Shown: piece after piece, positions 56,470 through 64,000 of the stretch
Layout of the letters: every line of letters starts with the position of its first letter
Numbering within the stretch: position 1 is the stretch's first letter
Assembly (NCBI RefSeq): GCF_040869035.1
Contig: NZ_CP162100.1
Coordinates: 1,178,001-1,242,000 of the forward strand
Source of the DNA: Vibrio sp. NTOU-M3
GTDB lineage: Bacteria > Pseudomonadota > Gammaproteobacteria > Enterobacterales > Vibrionaceae
Direction: 5' to 3'
Length of the DNA: 64,000 nucleotides
Translations under genes and position numbers: made by a program
Notes under the pieces: model-generated
What the model saw: the letters and a program-made list of their open reading frames with translations, nothing else
Told to the model about the DNA's origin: nothing
Database searches by the model: none

Positions 56470-56691
56470 ATGATTTGGGAAACCTTAGAAAGAGTGAACC
56501 GACTCCGCCAAGAAGCCTTAGCAAGTCCAGAGTTTGTCGAGTCGGCAAAAGCACACGAAAAAGCATTGCAACATGAGTTGGAACCTAGTGAACCAACCAA
56601 GACGCGCAAAAGAGTGAAAAAAGCGAAAAGCCTTGCTGATATCTATCACGAAGTGGAGTTTGGTCCAAATCAAACTGGCACACAGCATTAA
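56470..56691 (+). CDS. 73-residue protein of unknown function, probably SOS-regulated
   Basis: A small charged protein. Residues 1-38 form a likely amphipathic helix (MIWETLERVNRLRQEALASP). A basic patch TKTRKRVKKAKS (43-54) and an acidic end (ADIYHEVEFGPNQ) follow. No membrane segment or named family is seen, and it does not look like SulA, DinI, YebG or TisB. GTG 56464 is in frame, but ATG 56470 follows GGAGGTGAGT. It lies between dps and its own terminator and is placed under a LexA-type box. Confidence 0.78.
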   Translation: MIWETLERVNRLRQEALASPEFVESAKAHEKALQHELEPSEPTKTRKRVKKAKSLADIYHEVEFGPNQTGTQH

Positions 56692-56703
56692 TCTTCCATC
56701 AAC

Positions 56704-56732
56704 AAAAAGCAGCCGAATCGGCTGCTTTTTTT
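56704..56732 (+). terminator. Intrinsic terminator after the SOS-box gene
   Basis: AAAAAGCAGCCGA and TCGGCTGCTTTTTTT pair tightly around a short loop about 12 bases after the stop. Confidence 0.92.
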
Positions 56733-57149
56733 ATATTCAGGTCGTCAGTTCGAGAGAAATTAAAGACAAAAAAGAAGCCACATCATCGTGGCTCAAAGGA
56801 AGTAATGGATACTGTCTTTAAAATGTAGCACAATTTTTCCCCTTTGGTTTTTTACGAAGATAATGAGAGCGATTGATCACGGAGTTTACCTAGACTTATG
56901 TTTTTCAATAATGTCACTTAGTTAGTTAAGGTGATTGTTTGACGGTTGTTTTTTGTATTAATGTTTCAATTTCACTTTAATTGTCGGTGTTTTATTCTGC
57001 TGTTCTCTTATCGTTTTGATCAATCACAATGAAGTGCGCTATTTAGCGAGAAAGTTTGCGACTTTTGTCACAACGGATCTGCCTTAAATTGAACATTGCA
57101 CGTAGAATAGCGAGCTCTTAACGCATTGCTGCATATATCGGATTTTACG
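56733..57149. other. Intergenic region with an orphan minus-strand terminator
   Basis: About 420 AT-rich bases with no convincing gene. AGCCAC/GTGGCT at 56776-56793 forms a hairpin that is followed, on the minus strand only, by TCTTTTTTG. No minus-strand gene lies upstream of it, so it may end a small RNA transcribed leftward from around 56900-57100. The rightward promoter of the ArcD-type gene should also lie here. Confidence 0.35.
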
Positions 57150-58568
57150 ATGGATAATAAACTTGGACTTGGCTCACTAACTGCAATCGTCATTGGTTCA
57201 ATGATAGGAGCTGGAGTCTTTAGTCTGCCACAAAATATGGCTTCTGTAGCTAGCCCAGCTGCAGTCATGTTAGGTTGGCTGATCACCGGTGTCGGAATGA
57301 TCTTTCTTGCTTTGTCATTCCAAAAACTTGCTACAGCTAAACCACACGTAGAAAGTGGGGTGTTTGGTTATGCAAAAGAAGGCTTTGGTGATTTTGTCGG
57401 TTTTTGCTCGGCTTGGGGGTATTGGTTGAGCGCGATGCTTGCCAACGTTTCTTATCTGGTGATCGTATTTAGTACCTTAGGCCTCTTATTTGATACTCCG
57501 ACCAATGTGATTTTTGGTCAGGGCAATACTTGGGTTTCTATTGTTGGTGCGTCTTGCTTACTTTGGATGGTGCATGCGCTAGTTTTGCGCGGTGTGCAAA
57601 CAGCAGCATTAATTAATATGGTGACCACGTATGCCAAATTAGTTCCGCTGATCATTTTTATTATCTGCGCTTTATTTGCCTTCAATTTAGATACCTTCAC
57701 ATTAGACTTTACAGGGGTACACTTTGGTGCTGAGCATGACTTGCTATCTCAAGTCAAAAGTACGATGTTAGTGACGGTCTGGGTTTTCATTGGTATTGAA
57801 GGTGCTGTTGTTGTTTCTAGCCGAGCACGAAACCGAAAAGACATTGGCCGAGCCACAATCCTTGGCTTGCTAACCGCTTTGGCTATTTATGTCTTTGTTA
57901 CACTCCTTTCCATGGGGGTAATTAAACCTGTTGAGCTTGCCCAATACCACAACCCGTCAATGGCGAAAGTTCTCACTACAATTCTTGGTCCTTGGGGACA
58001 GGTAATTGTAAGCGTTGGCCTTCTTATCTCAGTCTGTGGTGCCTTTTTGAGCTGGACAGTGCTGGCTTCAGAAGCTCCTTATTTATGCGCTAAAGAAAAC
58101 ATGTTCCCTAAGAAGTATGCTGAGGTGAATAAAGCAGGTAGTCCCTTCCGTCCATTACTTTTAACAAATGTGTGGATACAAATCTCGCTGATAGTGGTGA
58201 TGTTTGCTGGCAGTACGTACGACACGTTGCTCGTGATAGCATCAGAAATGATATTGGTTCCTTACTTCCTCGTGGGTGCGTTTACATTAAAACTTGCAAT
58301 CGAGAAGCGTGATAAAGGAAGCTTATTAGCGATTGGATTAGGCGCTAGTGTTTATGGTTTGTGGTTACTGTATGCTTCAGGGTTAAATTATTTACTGCTA
58401 TCGGCGATTTTGTACCTACCGGGATTGTACTTTTACATGCAAGCAAAACGAGAGCAGGGTATTCATCCGTTTCAAGGAAAAGAAAAATGGGGTGCGTGCG
58501 GCTTAAGTATTGTTGCGATTACTGCGGTCGGTATGATTTCACAAGGCATACTAAGCCTTTCAATGTAA
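57150..58568 (+). CDS. Arginine/ornithine-type antiporter (ArcD-like, APC family)
   Basis: A 472-residue permease with 12-13 hydrophobic segments. The start LGLGSLTAIVIGSMIGAGVFSLPQNM is the basic amino acid/polyamine antiporter signature. WVFIGIEGAVVVSSRARNRKDIGRAT and FLSWTVLASEAPYLCAKENMFPK are typical of ArcD/lysine-type members. It exchanges arginine, lysine or ornithine; which one cannot be fixed. No arginine deiminase gene is nearby. ATG 57150 is chosen over 57126, which adds eight atypical codons. Confidence 0.87.
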   Translation: MDNKLGLGSLTAIVIGSMIGAGVFSLPQNMASVASPAAVMLGWLITGVGMIFLALSFQKLATAKPHVESGVFGYAKEGFGDFVGFCSAWGYWLSAMLANVSYLVIVFSTLGLLFDTPTNVIFGQGNTWVSIVGASCLLWMVHALVLRGVQTAALINMVTTYAKLVPLIIFIICALFAFNLDTFTLDFTGVHFGAEHDLLSQVKSTMLVTVWVFIGIEGAVVVSSRARNRKDIGRATILGLLTALAIYVFVTLLSMGVIKPVELAQYHNPSMAKVLTTILGPWGQVIVSVGLLISVCGAFLSWTVLASEAPYLCAKENMFPKKYAEVNKAGSPFRPLLLTNVWIQISLIVVMFAGSTYDTLLVIASEMILVPYFLVGAFTLKLAIEKRDKGSLLAIGLGASVYGLWLLYASGLNYLLLSAILYLPGLYFYMQAKREQGIHPFQGKEKWGACGLSIVAITAVGMISQGILSLSM

Positions 58569-58581
58569 GATTTTTATATAG

Positions 58582-58614
58582 AAAGCCTTTCCGGGAAAGG
58601 AAAGGCTTTTTTAT
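58582..58614. terminator. Terminator after the antiporter gene
   Basis: AAAGCCTTTCC and GGAAAGGCTTTTTT pair around GGGAAA. It lies between convergent genes and can serve both. Confidence 0.9.
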
Positions 58615-58619
58615 GACTT

Positions 58620-58985
58620 TTAGCTTGAGTACTTCTCTCGGTTTTTCAATATCTTGGAATGATTCTGTTCTGCCCAATGAATCAACTCTCCAATCGGATC
58701 TAAGATACTTAATCCCATCTCAGTAAGCTCATACACGACCTTTAGCTGATTTTCATGGTATTCCGTTCTATTTATATAACCATCTTGCTCTAAATTTTTA
58801 AGCACCTGAGTTAACACTTTTTGAGAGATGTCGCCCACCGTTCTTTTTAACTCATTAAATCGGGTGGGTTGCTCTGAAAGTACCACTAAAACGATTAAGC
58901 TCCACTTGTCACCAATTCGATCAATGACGTTGCGTATTGGGCAATTTATTGCATCTTTTTTATCCAGAACTGTCACTTTATGCAT
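58620..58985 (-). CDS. HxlR-family transcriptional regulator
   Basis: A 121-residue winged-helix regulator. CPIRNVIDRIGDKWSLIVLVVL holds the redox-type Cys and the family helix. RFNELKRTVGDISQKVLTQVLKNLEQDGYINR is the DNA-reading part. Members such as YodB and HypR sense oxidants or quinones through the N-terminal Cys. The frame is open to 59015, but ATG 58985 follows AAGAGG. It is divergent from the lipoprotein gene, with a perfect palindrome between them. Confidence 0.9.
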   Translation of the reverse strand: MHKVTVLDKKDAINCPIRNVIDRIGDKWSLIVLVVLSEQPTRFNELKRTVGDISQKVLTQVLKNLEQDGYINRTEYHENQLKVVYELTEMGLSILDPIGELIHWAEQNHSKILKNREKYSS

Positions 58986-59018
58986 AATGAACCTCTTTTT
59001 ATTCTTCTTATTCAATGG

Positions 59019-59034
59019 GTTACCTCAAGGTAAC
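59019..59034. promoter_or_regulatory. Palindrome between hxlR-type gene and lipoprotein gene
   Basis: GTTACCT-CA-AGGTAAC is a perfect 7-2-7 inverted repeat, 34 bases before the HxlR start and 65 before the lipoprotein start. HxlR regulators bind palindromes of this size and shape. It probably controls both divergent genes. Confidence 0.65.
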
Positions 59035-59098
59035 TAATTGACGCATTGCTAGCCAATGATAACATTCAGCACGCAAATAGATACTTGGAGTAATAAAT

Positions 59099-59974
59099 AT
59101 GAATATAAAGTCCATATGTTTTGTGTCGGCAATGTTAGTGAGTATGGCGGTTCTGGGTGGTTGCTCCGCTCGTTCTGTTGATACCACGAATTCAAAGGAG
59201 AATACTTCGATGAAACAAACTGCAATGAATGCTCAAAATGCACTTTTTAAAGATTATGATGCTGCTGAAATAAGAAAATATTTTCGTGAAGATTACATTC
59301 AGCATAACCCACACGTTCCAACAGGCTTAGCCCCAATGCTAGAGATGTTGCCAGCATTAAAAGCGGCTGGAACAACATATAAAAATCACCGTCTACTGCA
59401 AGATGGGGATTTCATTGTTATGCATAACACCTATGACAATGCTGAAGCTTTCGGCGCTAAAGAGGTGGTCACATTTGACGTTTGGCGAATGGAAAACGGC
59501 CAAGTTGCGGAGCATTGGGATGCAATTTCTCCGATTGTTAAAAATACAGCAAGTGGACGTTCGCAATTTGATGGCCCGACTACCGTTAAAGATTTAGATA
59601 AAACGGCTGACAATAAAGTATTGGTGACAAAATTTGTAGAAGATGTTCTTTTTGGTAATGCACCAGAAAAGATCACTGACTATGTAAGCCTAGAGCAGTA
59701 CGACCAACACAACCCAGTGGTTAAAGATGGATTAGATGGGTTGCAAGAAGCACTTAAATACCTAGCGTCGCAAAATAACTTGTTTGAATACCATAAGATC
59801 CACCGAATTTTAGGTGAGGGTAATTTTGTATTGACTCAAAGTGAAGGTCGTTGGAATGGCAAACCTCAGGCGTTTTATGATCTATTTCGTGTCGAGAACG
59901 GCAAGATAGTTGAGCACTGGGATATCATCCAAGAAATTCCGGCACAAATGGCTCATGGCAATGGCATGTTTTAA
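59099..59974 (+). CDS. Lipoprotein with two SnoaL-like (NTF2-fold) domains
   Basis: A 291-residue protein with a lipoprotein signal (lipobox LGGC, Cys22). The body is an internal duplication. EDYIQHNPHVPTGL then YKNHRLLQDGDFIVMHNTY and VWRMENGQVAEHWDAISPI in the first half match YDQHNPVVKDGL then YHKIHRILGEGNFVLTQSE and LFRVENGKIVEHWDIIQEI in the second. Each repeat is a SnoaL-like domain with the QHNP active-site pattern. A role in detoxifying a small reactive compound is inferred from the HxlR neighbour. Confidence 0.85.
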   Translation: MNIKSICFVSAMLVSMAVLGGCSARSVDTTNSKENTSMKQTAMNAQNALFKDYDAAEIRKYFREDYIQHNPHVPTGLAPMLEMLPALKAAGTTYKNHRLLQDGDFIVMHNTYDNAEAFGAKEVVTFDVWRMENGQVAEHWDAISPIVKNTASGRSQFDGPTTVKDLDKTADNKVLVTKFVEDVLFGNAPEKITDYVSLEQYDQHNPVVKDGLDGLQEALKYLASQNNLFEYHKIHRILGEGNFVLTQSEGRWNGKPQAFYDLFRVENGKIVEHWDIIQEIPAQMAHGNGMF

Positions 59975-59999
59975 GGCTAAACCGAACGACTAGAAACAA

Positions 60000-60032
60000 A
60001 AAGCCACACAGATTAATCTGTGTGGCTTTTAT
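60000..60032. terminator. Bidirectional terminator after the lipoprotein gene
   Basis: AAAAGCCACACAGA and TCTGTGTGGCTTTT pair around TTAA between convergent genes. Confidence 0.9.
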
Positions 60033-60063
60033 ATTGTTCGTGATTTGAACCTACAATTCTGGA

Positions 60064-61602
60064 TTAAGACTCTTGAGAAGCCGCTTCAAGCTTACCTTGT
60101 TTACGTGCTTCTAGGCGTACCAGATAATCTGCAAGGTCACGTTTAATCTCAGGAACCAGAATATATAGACCAACAATGTTAACCAGTGCCATAGAGAAGA
60201 TCATAGCATCAGAGAAGTCGATAACCGGGCCTAAGTTCATTGCAGCGCCAATCACAACGAAGACACAGAACTTCACTTTAAAGATGATTTCAGCTGTTTT
60301 ACTTTCACCAAATAGGTAAGTCCAAGCTTTTAAGCCATAGTAAGACCACGAAATCATCGTCGAGAATGCAAAGAGAACGACTGCAATAGCTAGAATATAC
60401 GGGAACCAGCTAATTGCGCTACCAAATGCAGCAGAAGTTAGTTCAACGCCAGCTAAACCAGTGTCCGTGTCCAAGTAACCTGTGATAATGATGACCAAAG
60501 CTGTCATCGTACAAATAACAACAGTATCGATAAATGGTTCAAGTAGAGATACAAAGCCTTCAGACAATGGCTCTTTCGTTTTTACCGCAGAGTGAGCAAT
60601 CGCCGCTGAACCAACACCCGCTTCGTTCGAAAACGCTGCTCGTTTGAAACCTTGGATTAGCACACCAATCACACCACCGGCAATGCCTTCACCGGTAAAT
60701 GCGCCATGGAAAATAGCACCAAATGCATCATCGATACGATCATAGTTAATACCGATGATGATCAAAGCAGTACCCACATAGATGAGCGCCATAAACGGTA
60801 CGACTTTTTCAGTTACTTTCGCAATTGATTTGATACCACCAATAATCACGATACCTACAATCACAGCAAGGATAAGGCCAAATAACCAACCTTTATCAGC
60901 AAGGAAAGAGGCATCACCACCTGTTACGCTAACCACTTGCTTAAATGCTTGGTTGGCTTGGAACATGTTACCGCCGCCTAAAGCGCCACCGATAGCACAC
61001 ACCGAAAATAGTACAGCAAGAGTGCGTCCAAGAGCGGCATTGCCACGTGCTGCTAAGCCTTTACTCAAGTAGTACATTGGGCCGCCAGAAACTGTCCCAT
61101 CAGGGTTTGTGTTTCGGTATTTAACACCCAGCGCACACTCCACAAACTTACTGGACATACCCAATAAGCCTGCAAGGATCATCCAGAAAGTCGCTCCAGC
61201 ACCACCAATCGAAACAGCAACAGCAACACCTGCAATATTACCCAAACCGACAGTACCGGAAAGAGCAGTTGTTAGTGCTTGAAAATGGGTGACTTCACCA
61301 TCTTGCTTTGCTTTCGGATCGCTGTATTTGCCTGAAACTAATTCGATAGCATGCTTAAAACCTCGGACGTTAATAAACCCAAGGTAAGCCGTAAAAAAGA
61401 TAGCGGCAACGACTAACCATAATACGATCCAAGGCACCTGTACGTCAGAAAATGGGAATGGAATAGTCGAAAAGATCATTCCAACAAAAGGGTTTACGAT
61501 AGGTGCAACTACTTCATTAATTTTTTCATCTAAGCTGGACGCAACGGCATTTGAGGCAAAAAATCCCCCTGCCAGTGCCAGCAACACGTTTTTCTTCATC
61601 AT
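60064..61602 (-). CDS. Alanine/glycine:cation symporter (AGCS family)
   Basis: A 512-residue sodium or proton symporter with about eleven hydrophobic segments. The family signature is seen in [30 protein letters not shown] and [24 protein letters not shown]. It starts with a hydrophobic signal-like helix ([18 protein letters not shown]), which is common in Vibrio members of this family. Two ATG codons in tandem (61602, 61599) follow AGGACAG. The gene is transcribed alone. A palindrome at 61669 lies just upstream. Confidence 0.92.
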   Translation of the reverse strand: MMKKNVLLALAGGFFASNAVASSLDEKINEVVAPIVNPFVGMIFSTIPFPFSDVQVPWIVLWLVVAAIFFTAYLGFINVRGFKHAIELVSGKYSDPKAKQDGEVTHFQALTTALSGTVGLGNIAGVAVAVSIGGAGATFWMILAGLLGMSSKFVECALGVKYRNTNPDGTVSGGPMYYLSKGLAARGNAALGRTLAVLFSVCAIGGALGGGNMFQANQAFKQVVSVTGGDASFLADKGWLFGLILAVIVGIVIIGGIKSIAKVTEKVVPFMALIYVGTALIIIGINYDRIDDAFGAIFHGAFTGEGIAGGVIGVLIQGFKRAAFSNEAGVGSAAIAHSAVKTKEPLSEGFVSLLEPFIDTVVICTMTALVIIITGYLDTDTGLAGVELTSAAFGSAISWFPYILAIAVVLFAFSTMISWSYYGLKAWTYLFGESKTAEIIFKVKFCVFVVIGAAMNLGPVIDFSDAMIFSMALVNIVGLYILVPEIKRDLADYLVRLEARKQGKLEAASQES

Positions 61603-62295
61603 CTGTCCTGTCTTATTAAATTTTATAGTTATAAGAATGGTGGTTTTAGTAATTTGTTATGTTATGCGGTTACATGTATGTAACATTCGCAATTATTCCT
61701 GTTTTAAACAATCACGCAACATCTTTAACCTGTTTTATGATCCATCATGCATTTTGTGATTTACGCTACATATGTCCCATTCAGCAGTAATATTCTGCTC
61801 AATAGCGTCCTTGGTAGTGGCTAAGTTATGACGATTAGCGGTTTGTGTAGTGGTTTGTTCTGTAAAAGTGTTCTTTCTAAAGATCTACAACTTTGCGGCC
61901 TGCTTAGCATTTAATATGGGTGATTTGACTAAAAAGTGTTCAATTGCAAAAGGGCAGTGATTGAAATATGCATTTCAATTTATATGTGGTTGTTTTCCCT
62001 GTTTGGAAGAGGTGAAGAGGTTAATATCACTGTTTAATAACGCATGGTATGAATCATGGGCAAGACTACAAATCGATACAATTAAAGTAAGTGAAAACCG
62101 TAATTGAAGGGAGCTTATTGAACCACTGCTAAGCGGCAGGCTAGAGCACATTGTTATGAGTTTTATTGCTTAGTATCAAAGAAGCGAGGTTAAATACGGT
62201 AAAAAGCACTAATGTTGCTAACAGAAGTGATATTTGCTGACTAGACTAACAATTAAATGCTGTTAATTCTAAAGTGCTAGGTAGGGTTGTGGAAT
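61603..62295. other. Large intergenic region, including a palindrome and a doubtful 31-codon frame
   Basis: About 690 bases. GTTACAT-GT-ATGTAAC at 61669-61684 is a 7-2-7 palindrome upstream of the AGCS gene, of the same build as the HxlR-site palindrome at 59019. A GTG frame at 62012-62107 encodes 31 codons (MKRLISLFNNAWYESWARLQ, then IDTIKVSENRN) after GGAAGAG and may be a small protein. I see nothing else that I can support. Confidence 0.35.
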
Positions 62296-63294
62296 ATGGA
62301 ACCATGGAAAAGGTTTACGCTACTCATCATTGCTGTTTCTTCGAGCGTTTTATTAGCAGCGTTTGTTTCTCCGATAAAAAATGAAGAGCCTTCAGCAAAG
62401 CCTTTAACGATTGCCGTTTCTCAAACCCCCTTGTCTGCGCCTTTTATCGCTCTTGAACATTTACGTTTAGATGAAAAGTACAACTTAAACTTGCGCTTTT
62501 TAGCCTGCGCGGGTGGTGTTGTGTGCAGTCAGAAAATGTTCACTGGTGAGGCTGATTTTGCGACTGCATCAGAATCTGTAGTTATGTTTAAAAGCTTTGA
62601 ACGTGATGATTTTGTCGTACTGACCAGTTTTGTTGAATCTGCCAATGATCTTAAATTACTGACGTTGGAGAGTCGTGGCGTAGAGCGTATTTCAGATTTG
62701 CAAAATAAGCGCGTCGGGATCATAAAAGCGAGTGCCAGCGAGTTTTATTTTGATTCCATGTTGATTGCAAATAGTCTTAAAGGGCTTGATTTAGAACGAG
62801 TGTACTTGAAGCCCACTGAACTCAACGAAAAGCTTGTTAAAGGTGATGTCGATGCAATATCTGTTTGGGAACCTTATGGTTATATGCTCCAAGCTGATGC
62901 TAACGAAGACATTATTAATTTAAGTTTACCTGGGATCTATCATCTTTCATTTAACCTTTTATCTCTTAACACAACCTATCAACAAAACCATGAGCAAACA
63001 GTGCGACTACTTCAAGCACTTGCTGAATCAGTCGATTGGATAAATACCAATCAAGAAAAAGCTCGCACCTTAATCGCCAAAAAACTCAATGTACCGGAAG
63101 ATCAGTTGTTGTGGTCTTGGAAAGACTACGTGTTCCGACTTTCACTGAGCAATGCGTTGCTTTCAAATTTGCAAATGCAGGCGAGATGGGCGGTTGACGC
63201 AAACTTAACTCAGGGGAAAATACCGGAGTTCCGCGCTTTTATGGCGATTGAAGCCTTAGAAGAAGCGATAAAGTTAGAGGTAGCCGTCAAGTGA
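62296..63294 (+). CDS. NMT1/SsuA-like substrate-binding protein
   Basis: A 332-residue periplasmic binding protein. An N-terminal hydrophobic helix (about 6-26) has no clear cleavage site and may stay as an anchor. The body matches the NMT1/THI5/SsuA type: GEADFATASESVVMFKSF, LQNKRVGIIKASASEFYFDSML, LKPTELNEKLVKGDVDAISVWEPYG. No ABC permease or ATPase gene lies nearby; the next gene encodes a membrane sensor whose start overlaps this stop. ATG 62296 is used, with AGGTAGGG 9 bases upstream; TTG 62287 overlaps that signal. Confidence 0.85.
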   Translation: MEPWKRFTLLIIAVSSSVLLAAFVSPIKNEEPSAKPLTIAVSQTPLSAPFIALEHLRLDEKYNLNLRFLACAGGVVCSQKMFTGEADFATASESVVMFKSFERDDFVVLTSFVESANDLKLLTLESRGVERISDLQNKRVGIIKASASEFYFDSMLIANSLKGLDLERVYLKPTELNEKLVKGDVDAISVWEPYGYMLQADANEDIINLSLPGIYHLSFNLLSLNTTYQQNHEQTVRLLQALAESVDWINTNQEKARTLIAKKLNVPEDQLLWSWKDYVFRLSLSNALLSNLQMQARWAVDANLTQGKIPEFRAFMAIEALEEAIKLEVAVK

Positions 63295-64000
63295 TTGAAT
63301 CCATTTCGCGTAAGCTAACAGTGTTATTTATATCAACGGCGTTTCTTATCGTATTGATTACCTATTCTTTGGGAAAATTGCATTACGAGCAAAAGCGTAT
63401 TCAACAGAATATTCAGGCAGTGATTCAGATCCAATCACGGGTAAACATGTTGCGAAGCCAGCTATGGGTATTTTTGCAATATGAGGATAGCAATAGCCTT
63501 GAACAGGTATACATTGCTCAACAAAGATTGTCTGAAAAGCTTAGTGAATCGACATCTTATCAGGATTACATAACAAACTTAGATAAACTCAATAAGAGCC
63601 TTGCTGTACTGATCGAGCAAGAGCGCTGGTTGGTGGAAAGTAAACAGGAAAGACATAACTTTGCTGAAGCAAAAGCACTGCTTCACTCACGGTATAACAT
63701 GGTTGTACAAAATATGACCGAAGAACTCTCTTATTTAGAACAGCACATTCTTAAGCAGAGTGCAGAAAGGCAGACCTTTGCCTTAACCTCAAGCGCTGTT
63801 CAACTACTTCTGTTTTCCATCATTGTTTGTGGTATTGCTTTTATGATCCTCAAACGCTTTCGTCAAGGCGTGCATTTTATACGTCAGGCTATTGATGAAT
63901 TGGGGCGCGGTAATTTTGTTAGTCGCATGCAATGCCCACTCCCCAATGATGAGTTTGTTGAGCTGGCAAAGTACTTCAACCATATGAAGCAAAGCCTTCA
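63291..64000 (+). CDS. Membrane sensor protein, truncated by the window end
   Basis: An open frame of 236 codons runs off the window. GTG 63291 overlaps the stop of the binding-protein gene (GTGA). TM1 is at about residues 9-26 (LTVLFISTAFLIVLITYSLG). A helical periplasmic region of about 145 residues follows. TM2 is at about 168-188 (LLLFSIIVCGIAFMIL), then a HAMP-like segment (AIDELGRGNFVSRMQ, DEFVELAKYFNHMKQSL). The output domain (kinase, cyclase or phosphodiesterase) is outside the window. It likely reads the state of the binding protein. Confidence 0.75.
   Translation, partial: MIESISRKLTVLFISTAFLIVLITYSLGKLHYEQKRIQQNIQAVIQIQSRVNMLRSQLWVFLQYEDSNSLEQVYIAQQRLSEKLSESTSYQDYITNLDKLNKSLAVLIEQERWLVESKQERHNFAEAKALLHSRYNMVVQNMTEELSYLEQHILKQSAERQTFALTSSAVQLLLFSIIVCGIAFMILKRFRQGVHFIRQAIDELGRGNFVSRMQCPLPNDEFVELAKYFNHMKQSL

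Noticed and set aside
62012..62107. 31-codon GTG frame in the last large intergenic region
   Set aside because: It has a plausible start signal and protein-like composition, but is too short to support as a gene without conservation data. It is mentioned only within the intergenic entry.

Overview
The window looks like chromosomal DNA of a Vibrio, most likely of the Harveyi clade (V. parahaemolyticus / V. alginolyticus / V. harveyi type). I infer this from remembered protein families and gene order, not from a search. Support comes from the hisHAFI operon end, an H-NOX/hybrid-kinase pair of the Vibrio quorum-sensing type, the ribA-irpA neighbourhood, the ycjX-ycjF-tyrR order shared with Enterobacteria, and many chemosensory and cyclic-di-GMP genes. 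No tRNA, rRNA, insertion sequence, integron, prophage or CRISPR array was seen. Genes are densely packed on both strands and most are separated by clear hairpin-plus-T terminators.

Layout. 1-2260: end of the histidine operon (hisH fragment, hisA, hisF, hisIE). 2348-5428: yebC, a putative manganese exporter behind two tandem Fur-type boxes, and the manganese-dependent pyrophosphatase. 5494-6197: two tandem small paralogues of unknown function. 6332-11786: asnS, a chemoreceptor with a periplasmic c-type heme motif, queD, and an aromatic amino-acid permease behind a long structured leader. 11842-11943: a relic of a second serine deaminase. 12374-17666: a cmtB-cmtA-yggP-yggD-yggC type sugar PTS operon in which a PHP phosphatase stands where E. 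coli has the yggF bisphosphatase. 17727-20438: sdaC-sdaA serine uptake and deamination. 20718-25024: Nudix hydrolase, H-NOX plus hybrid kinase, pabB. 25286-32937: fumarase, a small membrane protein, ycjX-ycjF-tyrR-rimJ and an HD hydrolase. 33269-39321: a 58-codon gene, ribA behind a Zur-type palindrome, and the Fur-boxed irpA / di-heme oxidoreductase / imelysin / DUF1513 operon. 39416-43151: the ldtD-mepK-ycbL cell-wall cluster and a DUF2982-like protein. 43370-49252: a histone-H1-like winged-helix protein, then a TRAP transporter with its Cache histidine kinase and LuxR-type regulator. 49643-56691: an EAL phosphodiesterase, two small oxygenases, a patatin, a GAF-HD-GYP protein, dps behind an OxyR-type site, and a 73-aa gene behind a near-consensus LexA box. 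57150-64000: an ArcD-type antiporter, an HxlR regulator divergent from a duplicated SnoaL lipoprotein, an AGCS symporter, and a substrate-binding protein joined to a membrane sensor that runs off the window.

The recurring theme is stress- and metal-responsive control. Candidate sites for Fur (two promoters), Zur (ribA), OxyR (dps), LexA (unknown small gene) and HxlR are readable directly in the DNA, next to genes that suit each regulator except the LexA case, where the gene is unknown. The most promising leads are the SOS-box small gene at 56470, the Zur-box ribA, the modified cmt/ygg sugar operon, the Fur-boxed irpA operon and the heme-bearing chemoreceptor.
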